Assembly: GCA_036675505.1 (NCBI GenBank)
Contig: JAKFEW010000060.1
Location: 18,488 to 82,487, forward strand
Reading direction: 5' to 3'
Length of the DNA stretch: 64,000 nucleotides
Origin: JAKFEW01 sp036675505
Lineage (GTDB): Bacteria; Cyanobacteriota; Sericytochromatia; S15B-MN24; JAQBPE01
Each line of letters opens with the position of its first letter. The stretch's first letter is position 1. The notes beneath the pieces were generated by a model. That model was not told the origin of the DNA. It saw nothing but the letters and a program-made list of their open reading frames with translations, and searched no databases. The position numbers and the translations under genes are program-made. Below, piece by piece: positions 9,074 through 16,923 of this stretch.

Positions 9074-9835
9074 TCAGAGGCTCGTGATCGCGCCCCAGAC
9101 CTTCTTCGCGCCGCCCGCCACCGCGTCGCCGATCGCCGCGGTGGCCTTGCCGCCAAACGCGAGGTTGTCGACCAGCTGGAAGCCCGCGAAGGCCGCCGCG
9201 CCGATGCCGAGCGCCCAACCCACCGGCGTCGCGCCGAGCGCGACGGCGCCCAGCGCCATCGCGGTGCCGCCGATGCTGATGCCGGCGTTGGCCCAGGCGC
9301 CGGCCTTCTTGGCCGGATCGTTTTCGGAGGCCGCCTTGTAGGTGTCCCAGGTCGCCGCGACGACGTTGAAGACCGGCGCGGCCTTGCCGATCACCCGCAG
9401 GACCGACCCGCCGCCCTTGATCGCCGGCGCGGCGACCTTCATCGCGTCGTCGGCGTATTTCGGGGCCACCTTGGTGACGAGGTTCGAGGCGCCCGTGGTC
9501 AGCCGCGCGACGCCCCTACCGATCACCTGGGCGTTGCCGTCGAGCAGCTCGGCGATCGTGGTGAACGCCTTGGCGCGCAGCACGAAGCGGCCGGCGACGG
9601 CGCCCGCGCGCGTGGCGCCCTGCGCGAACGTCTGCACGCTGGCCCACCAGCCGTTCTTGTCGAGCACGTCGTTCGCGCCGGCGCCGCTCGGGCCGGCCGG
9701 CACGGGCTTCGGGCCGAACGCGGTCTGGTCGCCGGACATCCGCGGACCCGCCTCCGTGGCCGGGCGCACGATCGTCGCCGCGGCGGCGCGGGCAGGGACG
9801 GTGGGCTCGGTGCGGGTGATGCGTGGGTCGGACAC
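9074..9835 (-). CDS. Hypothetical Gly/Ala-rich protein with hydrophobic C-terminal half
   Basis: A 253-residue protein of unrecognised family. The first 75 residues are polar and Pro/Ala-rich. Residues 75-150 are mixed helical. From about 175 to 235 it is strongly hydrophobic and rich in small residues (AGISIGGTAMALGAVALGA, WALGIGAAAFAGFQ), a glycine-zipper-like pattern found in membrane-inserting or secreted effector proteins. GTG 9835 is chosen because AGAGGAG lies about 6 bases upstream; an in-frame ATG at 9868 has no such site. No signal peptide. It stands alone between fadI and the glycosyltransferases. Confidence 0.7.
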   Translation of the reverse strand: MSDPRITRTEPTVPARAAAATIVRPATEAGPRMSGDQTAFGPKPVPAGPSGAGANDVLDKNGWWASVQTFAQGATRAGAVAGRFVLRAKAFTTIAELLDGNAQVIGRGVARLTTGASNLVTKVAPKYADDAMKVAAPAIKGGGSVLRVIGKAAPVFNVVAATWDTYKAASENDPAKKAGAWANAGISIGGTAMALGAVALGATPVGWALGIGAAAFAGFQLVDNLAFGGKATAAIGDAVAGGAKKVWGAITSL

Positions 9836-9910
9836 GGGAAGCTCCTCTGGTTGTACTTCACCCGCCATGCGGGCCGACCGACCGGATTTAAAGAACTCTA
9901 AACAAAGATT

Positions 9911-11023
9911 TCAAACTCCGGCGGCCGACGCCAGCAGCGGCCGCCAGGCGCGCGCGAGCACTGGCCACGCGAAGTGCGCGTCGTGCAGGGCCCGCGCGGC
10001 GTCGCCCATCGCCCCACGCGCGGCCGGATCGCGCGCCAGCTCGACCACCGCGGCGGCGAACGCCGCGGGGTCGCCGGGCGGCACGAGCCGGATCGCGTCA
10101 GGCGGGAAGAGGGCCGGGTCCGTGTTCGCGCCATGGGTCGAGACCGTGGCGAGCCCAGCCGCCAGCGCGTTCATGATGCTCCCTCGCCGCCCGGAGGCGC
10201 CGTCGTCGTAGGGCGCGAGCGCGAGGTCCGCGGCGGCGAGCGCCGTGCCCGCCTCCGCCGGCGTGAGGTGGCCGAACGTCAGCGCCCGCGGGTGGTCGAG
10301 GCGGCCGCCGCCGATCATCACGAGCCGGGCGGCGATGCCGCCCGCGGCGAGCGCGTCGAGCGCGGCCATGACCGAGCCGACTTCCTTGCTCGGGTGCAGC
10401 CCGCCCTGGAACAACAACACGACCTCGTCCGCCGCGATCCCATGGGCGGCCCGCCACGCCGCGGGATCAGCGCCAGCCGGCGGCCACAGGTTCGGGCCCA
10501 CCGGGATCGTCGCGAAGCGGTCGGCCCACCACGGGAAGATCGCCGCCATCCTCGCCTGGCGGTTCGGCACGCTGAACACGACCCGCCGGCTGCCGGCGAA
10601 CAGCGGCCAGAGCGCCGCGCGCTGCACCAGGCCCGCGGGCAGGTGCCGCAGGCCCTCATGGCGGCCGTAGTAAAGCTCGTGGGCGGCGGTCACGACCGGC
10701 TGGCCCTCGCGGCCCAGCCTGGCGACCGCGCGGGCGATTCCCAGGCTGAGGCCGCGGCGATCATAAAGGTGCGGCACATACTGCACGACGACCACATCGG
10801 CGCGCAGCGCCCTGACGGCCGGCACGAGATCGTCCGGGCCCCAACGGGTGCGACCTGGAATCACGCGCAGCGGCCCATCGCCAGGCCCCAGCGCGCCGGG
10901 CCCGGCGAGCACGACGGCCTCGTCGCCCGTCTCGCCGAGCACCGCCTGCGTCCAGTGGGCCGTGTAATCGCTCAGGCCGCCCGGTACCGGCGGCCAGGCT
11001 GGGCAGACGATCGCGAGGCGCAC
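9911..11023 (-). CDS. Glycosyltransferase, GT4-like
   Basis: A 370-residue GT-B fold enzyme. The N-terminal half begins MRLAIVCPAWPPVPGGLSDY, the usual acceptor-domain opening with a Gly-rich loop. The C-terminal half has a nucleotide-sugar region (VVLLFQGGLHPSKEVGS) and a GRRGSIMNALAAGLATVSTHG segment equivalent to the family E-x7-E region, here without the clear first Glu. It starts 5 bases after the stop of another GT4 gene, so the two form an operon. Likely builds an extracellular or surface glycan; the sugar is unknown. Confidence 0.85.
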   Translation of the reverse strand: MRLAIVCPAWPPVPGGLSDYTAHWTQAVLGETGDEAVVLAGPGALGPGDGPLRVIPGRTRWGPDDLVPAVRALRADVVVVQYVPHLYDRRGLSLGIARAVARLGREGQPVVTAAHELYYGRHEGLRHLPAGLVQRAALWPLFAGSRRVVFSVPNRQARMAAIFPWWADRFATIPVGPNLWPPAGADPAAWRAAHGIAADEVVLLFQGGLHPSKEVGSVMAALDALAAGGIAARLVMIGGGRLDHPRALTFGHLTPAEAGTALAAADLALAPYDDGASGRRGSIMNALAAGLATVSTHGANTDPALFPPDAIRLVPPGDPAAFAAAVVELARDPAARGAMGDAARALHDAHFAWPVLARAWRPLLASAAGV

Positions 11024-11028
11024 CGGGC

Positions 11029-12219
11029 CTATCGCTCCTCGACCCAGGCCGGCAGCCGATCCATGTCGCCACGGCCGCGGCGGTCTTCAGAAACGATGCT
11101 TTCGAGCAGCTGGTGGAAGCGGTATGCCAACGCCTCGTACCCGAACTGCTCCTCGACTTCGATGCGGCCGCGCTCGCGGCTGGCGTCGTGCAGGCCGGGC
11201 TCCTCGGCCATGCGGCGCATGGCCGCATGCAGGCGCGCGGGCTCGCCTTCGGGCACGACGATGCCCGCACCCAGGCGTTCGATCAGCCGCGGGATCTCGC
11301 CGCTGTCCGAGCCGATCGCCGGCACGCCGCAGGCCGCGGCCTCGATGAGCACGCGGCCGAACTGCTCTTTCCAGCTGGGCGTGGTGTGCGAGGGCAGCAC
11401 GATCGCGTCCATCGCGCTGAGGTGCAGCGGCACCTCGCGGTGCGGCACCACCGGCAGCCAGCGGCCGCGGCCGCGCATGGCCTGGGTCGCGAGGCGCGCC
11501 TCGACGTCGCCGCGCAGCGGGCCATCGCCGATGATCAGCAGCGAGACGTCCTCCTCGGGGTGGAAGCGGCCGAAGGCCTCGAGCAGATCCGCCACGCCCT
11601 TCTCCTCGACCAGCCGGCCCAGGTAGCCGAAGACGAAGCCGCGCAGGCCCAGCGCCTCGCGCAGGGGCCGCGCGTCGTGGGGGTGGTGGAAGTCCGGGTC
11701 CACGCCGTAAGGCATGTACGCGAGGCGCCCGCGGAAGCCCTTTTCGCGCAGGATGCGGCCCGCGTCTTCGTTGATCAAGTTGGCGCACGCGGCGTGCTTC
11801 AGCACGAACTGCTCGGCCTGCGCGAACGGTGGCGGGTAACGCTTCGCGATGTTCTGGTTGTTGCGGAACAGGAACGGCCTCCGCAGCGAGAGCCGGTTCG
11901 CGAGCGCGCCCTGGAAGGTCGAGACGGCGTAGGATTCGTTCTCGACGTAGATGGCGTCCGGCTGAAACAGGTAGAACAGGCGGGCCAACGAGCGCCTGTA
12001 GGCGTGCAGCGGCACCTTGCCAGGCCAGAGCACCGGCACCGGCGAGAGCTCGGCGCGCAGGCCTTCCCAGCGCTGTGGCGGCCGCAGGTCGCCCGTGAGG
12101 TCGCCGCGCCACTGCGCCGGCACGATCAACTGCAGGACGACGCCGAGGTCCTCGAGGGCCGCGAAGAACTGTTGGTTGGTGTCGATGACGCAGGAGTGGG
12201 AGACGACCGTGAGGCGCAT
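11029..12219 (-). CDS. Glycosyltransferase family 4
   Basis: A 396-residue GT4 enzyme with typical features: MRLTVVSHSCVIDTNQQFF opening, FVFGYLGRLVEEKGVADLLEAF donor-site strand, SLLIIGDGP, and the E-x7-E-like region near LPSHTTPSWKEQFGRVLIEAAACGVPAIGSD. Start 12219 matches the family N-terminus; the open frame upstream is unrelated. TATTAT lies exactly 6 bases before ATG, so transcription may begin at or next to the start codon. First gene of a two-gene GT operon, divergent from a GT2-like gene. Confidence 0.9.
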   Translation of the reverse strand: MRLTVVSHSCVIDTNQQFFAALEDLGVVLQLIVPAQWRGDLTGDLRPPQRWEGLRAELSPVPVLWPGKVPLHAYRRSLARLFYLFQPDAIYVENESYAVSTFQGALANRLSLRRPFLFRNNQNIAKRYPPPFAQAEQFVLKHAACANLINEDAGRILREKGFRGRLAYMPYGVDPDFHHPHDARPLREALGLRGFVFGYLGRLVEEKGVADLLEAFGRFHPEEDVSLLIIGDGPLRGDVEARLATQAMRGRGRWLPVVPHREVPLHLSAMDAIVLPSHTTPSWKEQFGRVLIEAAACGVPAIGSDSGEIPRLIERLGAGIVVPEGEPARLHAAMRRMAEEPGLHDASRERGRIEVEEQFGYEALAYRFHQLLESIVSEDRRGRGDMDRLPAWVEER

Positions 12220-12225
12220 CCACCT

Positions 12226-12231
12226 ATAATA
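12226..12231 (-). promoter_or_regulatory. Candidate -10 box for a leaderless glycosyltransferase transcript
   Basis: On the minus strand TATTAT ends six bases before the ATG of the 11029-12219 gene, which would place the transcription start at or beside the start codon. A matching -35 is not clear, and the AGGTGG between them could act as a ribosome binding site only if transcription began further upstream. Confidence 0.35.
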
Positions 12232-12264
12232 CAGTCCCCGAACGTAAACTTTTCTTGCATCTGC

Positions 12265-12293
12265 TTGAAGCTGCAGATCGGTGACATTATTAT
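12265..12293 (+). promoter_or_regulatory. Sigma-70-type promoter of the GT2-like gene
   Basis: TTGAAG (12265-12270), a 17-base spacer and TATTAT (12288-12293) match the housekeeping consensus at four and five of six positions with ideal spacing. Transcription would begin near 12300 and give a 20-base leader that contains GGGAGG before the GTG start at 12321. Confidence 0.6.
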
Positions 12294-12320
12294 GTTGCTT
12301 CGCCCCGGGAGGGCGCGACC

Positions 12321-13256
12321 GTGTCCGCGACGAGTCCCCGCATCGAGCCATTGACGTTTCCGCGTGCGCAGTCGCTCGCGCTTTCCGTTGTCGTCGCCGT
12401 GACGGACGGTGGGCTACACCTTCGCGTGGTGCTCGAGGCGCTGCGGGACGCCCGCATCGGCGTGACCTACGAGGTCGTGGTGGTCGTCGGCGGCGAGCCC
12501 ACCATGGTGCTCGGCGAGGTCCGCCGGGATTATCCGCTCGTGCTGATCTACCGCGCTCCGGCCGCGCGCGAACTGGGCGTCCTCTACGACGTCGGCGCGC
12601 GGGCGGCCGGCGGGCGGCACCTGCTCTTGCTCGATGGCTCGGCGGTGCCGGAGGCGAATGCGGTCGCCGAGCTCGTGCGCTTCGCCGAGACCGGCCAGTG
12701 GATCGCGGCCGTCGTGCCCCGCTACGCGGCCCGCGAGGACGCACCCGAGCGGCCCGCGAGCCGGACGTTCCCGACGGTCTTCGGGGCCATCGGCGAGGCC
12801 TACGGCCGCGCGAGCGGGGGCGCCGCGCCTGCGCCGCGTCTCCAGTACGCGCTCAACCGCAAGGTGACGACGCCGAAGGAGGTCGAGGCCGTGGAAGGCG
12901 GCTGCGTGCTGGTGCGCCGCCAGGCCATCCTGGACGTCGGTGGGTTCGCCGCGGGCTACGAGCCGGGCGGCGAGATCCTCGACTGGTGCATGCGCGCCCG
13001 CCTGCGGGGTTGGGCGGTCTTCTTCCACCCGGGCGCCGAGGCACGGGCCCTGGTGGGCGTGCCGGCCATGCCGGACGCGCGGCGGGCGATCGCCTGGCGC
13101 TTCGTGCGGCGGTTCTATGGCGTCTTGCCGGCGGCGTTGCTCTTCCTGGCGACGGCGCCACGGGCGGTTGGACCGCCCCAGCAGGGCGAGGGCGAGCGTT
13201 ACGGATTGGGCCAGGGCATGAACCGCGCGGCCTTGCCGGCGGGCACCACGGCCTGA
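12321..13256 (+). CDS. GT2-like glycosyltransferase, atypical
   Basis: A 311-residue protein with a GT-A-type N-terminus (LSVVVAVTDGGLHLRVVLEAL) and the late acceptor-site region (VEGGCVLVRRQAILDVGGF, GGEILDWCMRARLRGW). The position of the metal-binding D-x-D reads LLDGSAVP, with one Asp followed by Gly, so catalysis may be altered or lost. It starts at GTG with GGGAGG 8 bases upstream and has a strong promoter. The 3' end overlaps a convergent gene by 58 bases, a long overlap for this window, so the last 19 residues are unusual. Function probably in surface glycan synthesis. Confidence 0.75.
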   Translation: MSATSPRIEPLTFPRAQSLALSVVVAVTDGGLHLRVVLEALRDARIGVTYEVVVVVGGEPTMVLGEVRRDYPLVLIYRAPAARELGVLYDVGARAAGGRHLLLLDGSAVPEANAVAELVRFAETGQWIAAVVPRYAAREDAPERPASRTFPTVFGAIGEAYGRASGGAAPAPRLQYALNRKVTTPKEVEAVEGGCVLVRRQAILDVGGFAAGYEPGGEILDWCMRARLRGWAVFFHPGAEARALVGVPAMPDARRAIAWRFVRRFYGVLPAALLFLATAPRAVGPPQQGEGERYGLGQGMNRAALPAGTTA

Positions 13257-13831
13257 ACGGCCTCGAGCAAGACCTTGCGGCCCTCGTCCGGGGTCAGCAT
13301 GGCTTTGTCGTAGCCCGTCCGGTTGATCCAGTGCTCCCAGCCCTCGAGCGCCCGCGTGTGGGCGCCGCGCTCGGTGTGGACGTCTTCGCTGTAGACCAGC
13401 AGGCGCGCCTCGAGGAGCTTCGCAGCGCGCGCGAGATCCCGCGCGGCCCAATCGGCGTGAAGCATCTGATCGAGCCGAATCCGGCCCTGTGCGCCGACGC
13501 GCGTCAGCAACCACTTCGACTCCGGGCTGAGCTTGGTGGTCTGCCAGGGCTCGTTGGCCATCGCCACGGCCAGCAGCGCCGGCCAGAGCCGTTCGTGCAC
13601 GTAAGTCAGCTTGCCGGCGACCAGCTTCACGACCATCACGTCGGGCCGGTTCTGCAGCTCTTCGGCGAGCGCGTAGATCGCCTTGCCCGCCGGATGGCCC
13701 CACCAGGAGCCACGAATGGGCTCGCCGGCCACCATGGTGGCCAGGCAAGGTAGCGCGGGATCGGCGACCAGGAGCCAGCCTTGCTCCTTTAGTACGCCGT
13801 ACGCGTTCTCGATCAGGGTCGGGGTCACCAC
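13199..13831 (-). CDS. Conserved protein of unknown function
   Basis: A 210-residue soluble protein. Its sequence is well ordered and looks like a conserved family rather than a chance frame, with WGHPAGKAIYALAEEL, DVMVVKLVAGKLTYVHERLW and ALLAVAMANEPWQ as the most distinctive stretches. The pattern suggests a small helical domain near a nucleic-acid-binding fold, but I cannot name a function. It starts at GTG 13831; GAGG lies about 9 bases upstream. It converges on the GT2-like gene and overlaps its end by 58 bases. Confidence 0.75.
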   Translation of the reverse strand: MVTPTLIENAYGVLKEQGWLLVADPALPCLATMVAGEPIRGSWWGHPAGKAIYALAEELQNRPDVMVVKLVAGKLTYVHERLWPALLAVAMANEPWQTTKLSPESKWLLTRVGAQGRIRLDQMLHADWAARDLARAAKLLEARLLVYSEDVHTERGAHTRALEGWEHWINRTGYDKAMLTPDEGRKVLLEAVQAVVPAGKAARFMPWPNP

Positions 13832-14049
13832 GGACGCATCCTCGTCAATTGAACGATAAGGTCATGTAAGCAGAAAGCGGGACGGAGCGCCACTGGCGGG
13901 CGAGGCCGCATTCAGCCGGGAAGGAAAATTTAACCTTGCGTTAGCGAATAGTTTACCGGATTTGGACCCGGTGGCGTCATAACCAGCTCGGAGTTGGAGC
14001 ATTTTCGAAGGAAACGGCGGCCTCCGGACCGTCCTTGCGTGGGGTATTC

Positions 14050-14766
14050 ATGCGCCGATTGGTGACCTTGACCCTGGTGGCGTCGCTCGCGGGGAGCATG
14101 TTGGCCGGCTGCGCTTCGACCGGGCCGGCTTCGCCGGGCGGCGCGCGCAAGGCCGCCGGCGCCCTGCGCGGGCTCGGCAAGGAGGCGTCGATCGCCAGGC
14201 AATTCTACGAGCGCGTGAAGCAGACGTACGCCGGGCAGGTCGCGATCGAGGGCGAGCGCGTCTCGCTGACCTACCCCGACCAGCCCGTTTCGATCTACGA
14301 TTTCACCGACACGCCGCGCACCGGCCAGGTGCGCGTGAGCATCGGCGAGTTCGAGACCGCGCTGCCGTTCGCGGACCTGATGGCCGGCGCGCCCGACGAG
14401 GGCGTGGGCGCCGAGGTGCTGCCGGTCCTGCTCGTGCCGATCGCCCTCGACATGGCGGCGGCGGGCGGCCAGGCGCTGGTGCTGTACTGGCTCGGCCACC
14501 GCGGCGACGAGTTCGACAAGGGCGACGCGACGAAGGTCGTGGCGCTCGCGATGGCGCTCTCGATCGTGCCGTTCCTCGGCGAGATGAGCGCGCTCGGCCA
14601 CATCCTGCCGGTGGCGGCCAAGCTCATCGCGAACTCCAACGGCTTCGCGGCCCGCGAGGTGATGCGCGCGGCCGCCGCGATGAGCGGCGAGATCATCGAC
14701 CTCGTGAAGTATCTGCTCAAGCTTCGCAAGGCCAAAAAGGGCGGCGAGGGAAGGCTGGCGATTTAG
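14050..14766 (+). CDS. Lipoprotein of unknown function
   Basis: A 238-residue protein with a clear lipoprotein signal: MRRLVTLTLVASLAG, then lipobox MLAGC with the acylated Cys at residue 21. The mature part has a polar region (QTYAGQVAIEGERVSLTYPD) and then hydrophobic stretches (VLPVLLVPIALDMAAAGG, VVALAMALSIVPFLGEM), unusual for a purely periplasmic lipoprotein and suggesting further membrane contact. It ends in a Lys/Arg-rich tail. Stop codons of this gene and the convergent oxygenase overlap by 4 bases. The 218 bases upstream hold no obvious gene. Confidence 0.8.
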   Translation: MRRLVTLTLVASLAGSMLAGCASTGPASPGGARKAAGALRGLGKEASIARQFYERVKQTYAGQVAIEGERVSLTYPDQPVSIYDFTDTPRTGQVRVSIGEFETALPFADLMAGAPDEGVGAEVLPVLLVPIALDMAAAGGQALVLYWLGHRGDEFDKGDATKVVALAMALSIVPFLGEMSALGHILPVAAKLIANSNGFAAREVMRAAAAMSGEIIDLVKYLLKLRKAKKGGEGRLAI

Positions 14767-15635
14767 CTGCGGAGGCGCTTCAGTAGCTGCTTCAGCCCCC
14801 CCGGTGCCAGCGCGCGCGCGGCCTCGATCGCATGGTTGCGGGCGATGCCGAGCCTCGTCGCGAGTGGCTGCTCGGCGAAGGTCTCGCCCGGCCGCTCACG
14901 GAAGAGCGTGCTGTGGCCGCGCGTCGCCGGACCGGCGCCCTCCCGGCTATGCGTGTAGTAATAGAGCGCGACCGAGCGGCGGGCCCGGCCGGGCGGACAG
15001 GCGAGCGGGTCCGGATGGCCGTGGTAGCTCGTGCTGTCGGTCCGGAAAAGCACCAGTCGGTTGAAGATCGGCGCGATCCGGTGGCGGCTCGCGCCCATCT
15101 CGCGGTCCCAGAGCTCCAGGTGCCCGCCCCAGGATTCCTCCCAGCCCTCGTTCAGGTAGACCAGCAGGTTCAAGCGGCGCTCGACGTTCATGACCGGGTG
15201 GAGGTTGTAATCCGCATGGATGGCGAGCTTGCCGCCCGGCTGGATCTGGTGCATGCCGCCGCCGTAGAAGTACGGGTCGGGAATCAGCCCCTGGATGTCG
15301 GTGATCCGGGCGAGCAAGCGCAGGAACGGCGCCGCGTTCAGGACCTCGACCAGCGCCGCGACGGGCGGCGGGAAGTGGCGGCTCTCGTCGATCTGCAGCT
15401 TCACCTCGCGGCTCGCGTCCGCGAAGCGATGCCAGCGCACGTCGTCGCCCGCGTAATACGAGGCGGCGACCGACCGCAGGAACGCAGGCCGGAACAGCCC
15501 ATCGAGGACCAGGAAGGGGAAGGGATCGGCGCCCTGGAAGGTCGCAGCGGCACGCTCGAGCGTCGCGATGGCGTCCGGCTCGAAGATTTCGTCGAGCGTG
15601 GGCATGGCGGGCGTATCGACGGGGGGTTCGGGCAC
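14763..15635 (-). CDS. 2-oxoglutarate/Fe(II)-dependent oxygenase, prolyl-hydroxylase-like
   Basis: A 290-residue double-stranded beta-helix oxygenase. The iron ligands are visible as HADYN (His and Asp) and the distal His in YHGHPDPL; the 2-oxoglutarate-binding Arg is in RRSVALYYY. NLLVYLNEGWEESWGGHLELW is the strand set typical of the prolyl-4-hydroxylase-like group. Starts at GTG with GGGAGG upstream. It is next to glycosyltransferase genes on the same strand, so it may modify a glycan-linked substrate or peptide, which is inference. Confidence 0.88.
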   Translation of the reverse strand: MPEPPVDTPAMPTLDEIFEPDAIATLERAAATFQGADPFPFLVLDGLFRPAFLRSVAASYYAGDDVRWHRFADASREVKLQIDESRHFPPPVAALVEVLNAAPFLRLLARITDIQGLIPDPYFYGGGMHQIQPGGKLAIHADYNLHPVMNVERRLNLLVYLNEGWEESWGGHLELWDREMGASRHRIAPIFNRLVLFRTDSTSYHGHPDPLACPPGRARRSVALYYYTHSREGAGPATRGHSTLFRERPGETFAEQPLATRLGIARNHAIEAARALAPGGLKQLLKRLRS

Positions 15636-15687
15636 GGGTCGGGGTCCTCCCTTGTTTTTTACCCCGGGCTCCCGCGCTCGACGCCGA

Positions 15688-16887
15688 TCACCGGCTGAGC
15701 GCCTCGAGGTAGACCTCGAGCAGCGCCTGGTTCGTCACGTCGACGACGTGCTCCGCCAGGAACCGCGCCCGGCTGGCCGCGCCCATGCGGCGGCGCAACG
15801 CGGCATCCTCGAGCAGGCGCTTCATCGCCTGGAACAGCGCGTCCGCGTCGTCCGGTGGCGTGAGCAGGCCGGTGGCCCCGTCTTCCACGAGCTCGGGCAG
15901 CGCCGAGATGCGTGAGGCGATCACGGGCAGGCCGAAGCTCATCGCCTCGACCACCGACATCCCGTAGCCTTCTGCGAGCGAAGGCAGCATGTAGACGTCG
16001 GTCGCCGGATAGATCTGGCTGTAGATCGTCTCGCGTGGCAGGCCCGGGAAGATGGTGATGCCGTCGCTCGGCACGCCGAGCTCGTCCGGACGGACGGCGC
16101 TGACGATCGTGAGGCGTGCCTCCGGGTGGAGTCGCCGCAGGCGGTCGAAGGCCGCGACGAGCGCGCGACCCCCCTTCCGCCAGAATTGGTGGCCGACCAA
16201 CGTGAAGCGGCAGGTGGCCGGCTCGCGCAGGTCGGCCTGGCCGGCCGGCACGGGGTCCTCGAACCCGAGCCGCACGAGCCGCAGCCGCTGCTCGGGCACG
16301 CCGGCGGCCACATGGAGGTCCCAGGCGTAGCGGGAGGGCACGACGACGGCTGCGGCGCCGTCGGTGCTGTAGAGGTCGTGGAGCACGCCGAGCGCGCGCA
16401 GGAGCCGCCGGTCGCGCGTGGCGAGGCGCGTGGCGAGGGCCGGATCCAGCCCGTAGTAGTTGAGCAGCAGGTCGCTGTTGCCCGTGCCGCAGTGGAGCAC
16501 CACCGGCGGGCGGCCGCGCCGGGGTTCGAGGTGGAGCGGGTACGCCCAGGCGTGGACCAGGTCGAAGTGGCCAGGGTCGGCCAGGCGCAACCACTGCACG
16601 TCTTCGTCCGGGCGATCGGGCAGGAGCCGTCCCAGCACCCGGAATGGCAGCGGTGGCAACGGCCCCCACGTGTATGCCACCCCCGCCGGCGGACGCGAGT
16701 GCATCACCAGCGAGGCGGCCCAGGCGCGGGCCGGGTGGCCGCGCGTCAGCCAGCCGGCGCGCAGCCCCTCGGAGAAGTGGGTGTAAGCCACGCCTGGCGG
16801 CGGATGGTCGCGCAGCAGGCGGGTCACGATGTCGTCGCCGCAGATCTGGGCGACGGACCGATCCGGGCTGATCAACAACACGCGCAT
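15688..16887 (-). CDS. Glycosyltransferase family 4
   Basis: A 399-residue GT4 enzyme beginning MRVLLISPDRSVAQICGDD. It has the donor-site strand CRFTLVGHQFWRKGGRALVAAF, IFPGLPRETIYSQIYPATD and the canonical E-x7-E region (SLAEGYGMSVVEAMSFGLPVIASR). Start 16887 is set by this family N-terminus; the frame is open for long upstream, but that stretch lies opposite the next gene. TATACT ends six bases before the ATG, so the message may be leaderless. Divergent from a GT-C-like membrane protein across 36 bases; the two may share a glycan pathway. Confidence 0.9.
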   Translation of the reverse strand: MRVLLISPDRSVAQICGDDIVTRLLRDHPPPGVAYTHFSEGLRAGWLTRGHPARAWAASLVMHSRPPAGVAYTWGPLPPLPFRVLGRLLPDRPDEDVQWLRLADPGHFDLVHAWAYPLHLEPRRGRPPVVLHCGTGNSDLLLNYYGLDPALATRLATRDRRLLRALGVLHDLYSTDGAAAVVVPSRYAWDLHVAAGVPEQRLRLVRLGFEDPVPAGQADLREPATCRFTLVGHQFWRKGGRALVAAFDRLRRLHPEARLTIVSAVRPDELGVPSDGITIFPGLPRETIYSQIYPATDVYMLPSLAEGYGMSVVEAMSFGLPVIASRISALPELVEDGATGLLTPPDDADALFQAMKRLLEDAALRRRMGAASRARFLAEHVVDVTNQALLEVYLEALSR

Positions 16888-16893
16888 GGGCAA

Positions 16894-16899
16894 AGTATA
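16894..16899 (-). promoter_or_regulatory. Candidate -10 box for a leaderless glycosyltransferase transcript
   Basis: TATACT on the minus strand ends six bases before the ATG at 16887. No Shine-Dalgarno sequence lies in between (TTGCCC). No good -35 is seen. Confidence 0.4.
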
Positions 16900-16923
16900 C
16901 CGGACGACGGGTATGGAGGGGCC

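Noticed and set aside
12220..12744. Upstream extension of the glycosyltransferase at 11029
   Set aside because: Arg/Pro-rich, not GT4-like, and overlaps the divergent gene; the family start is 12219.
16894..16900. GTATAC near 16895 as a restriction or regulatory palindrome
   Set aside because: Six-base palindromes are expected by chance; it is better explained as a -10 box.
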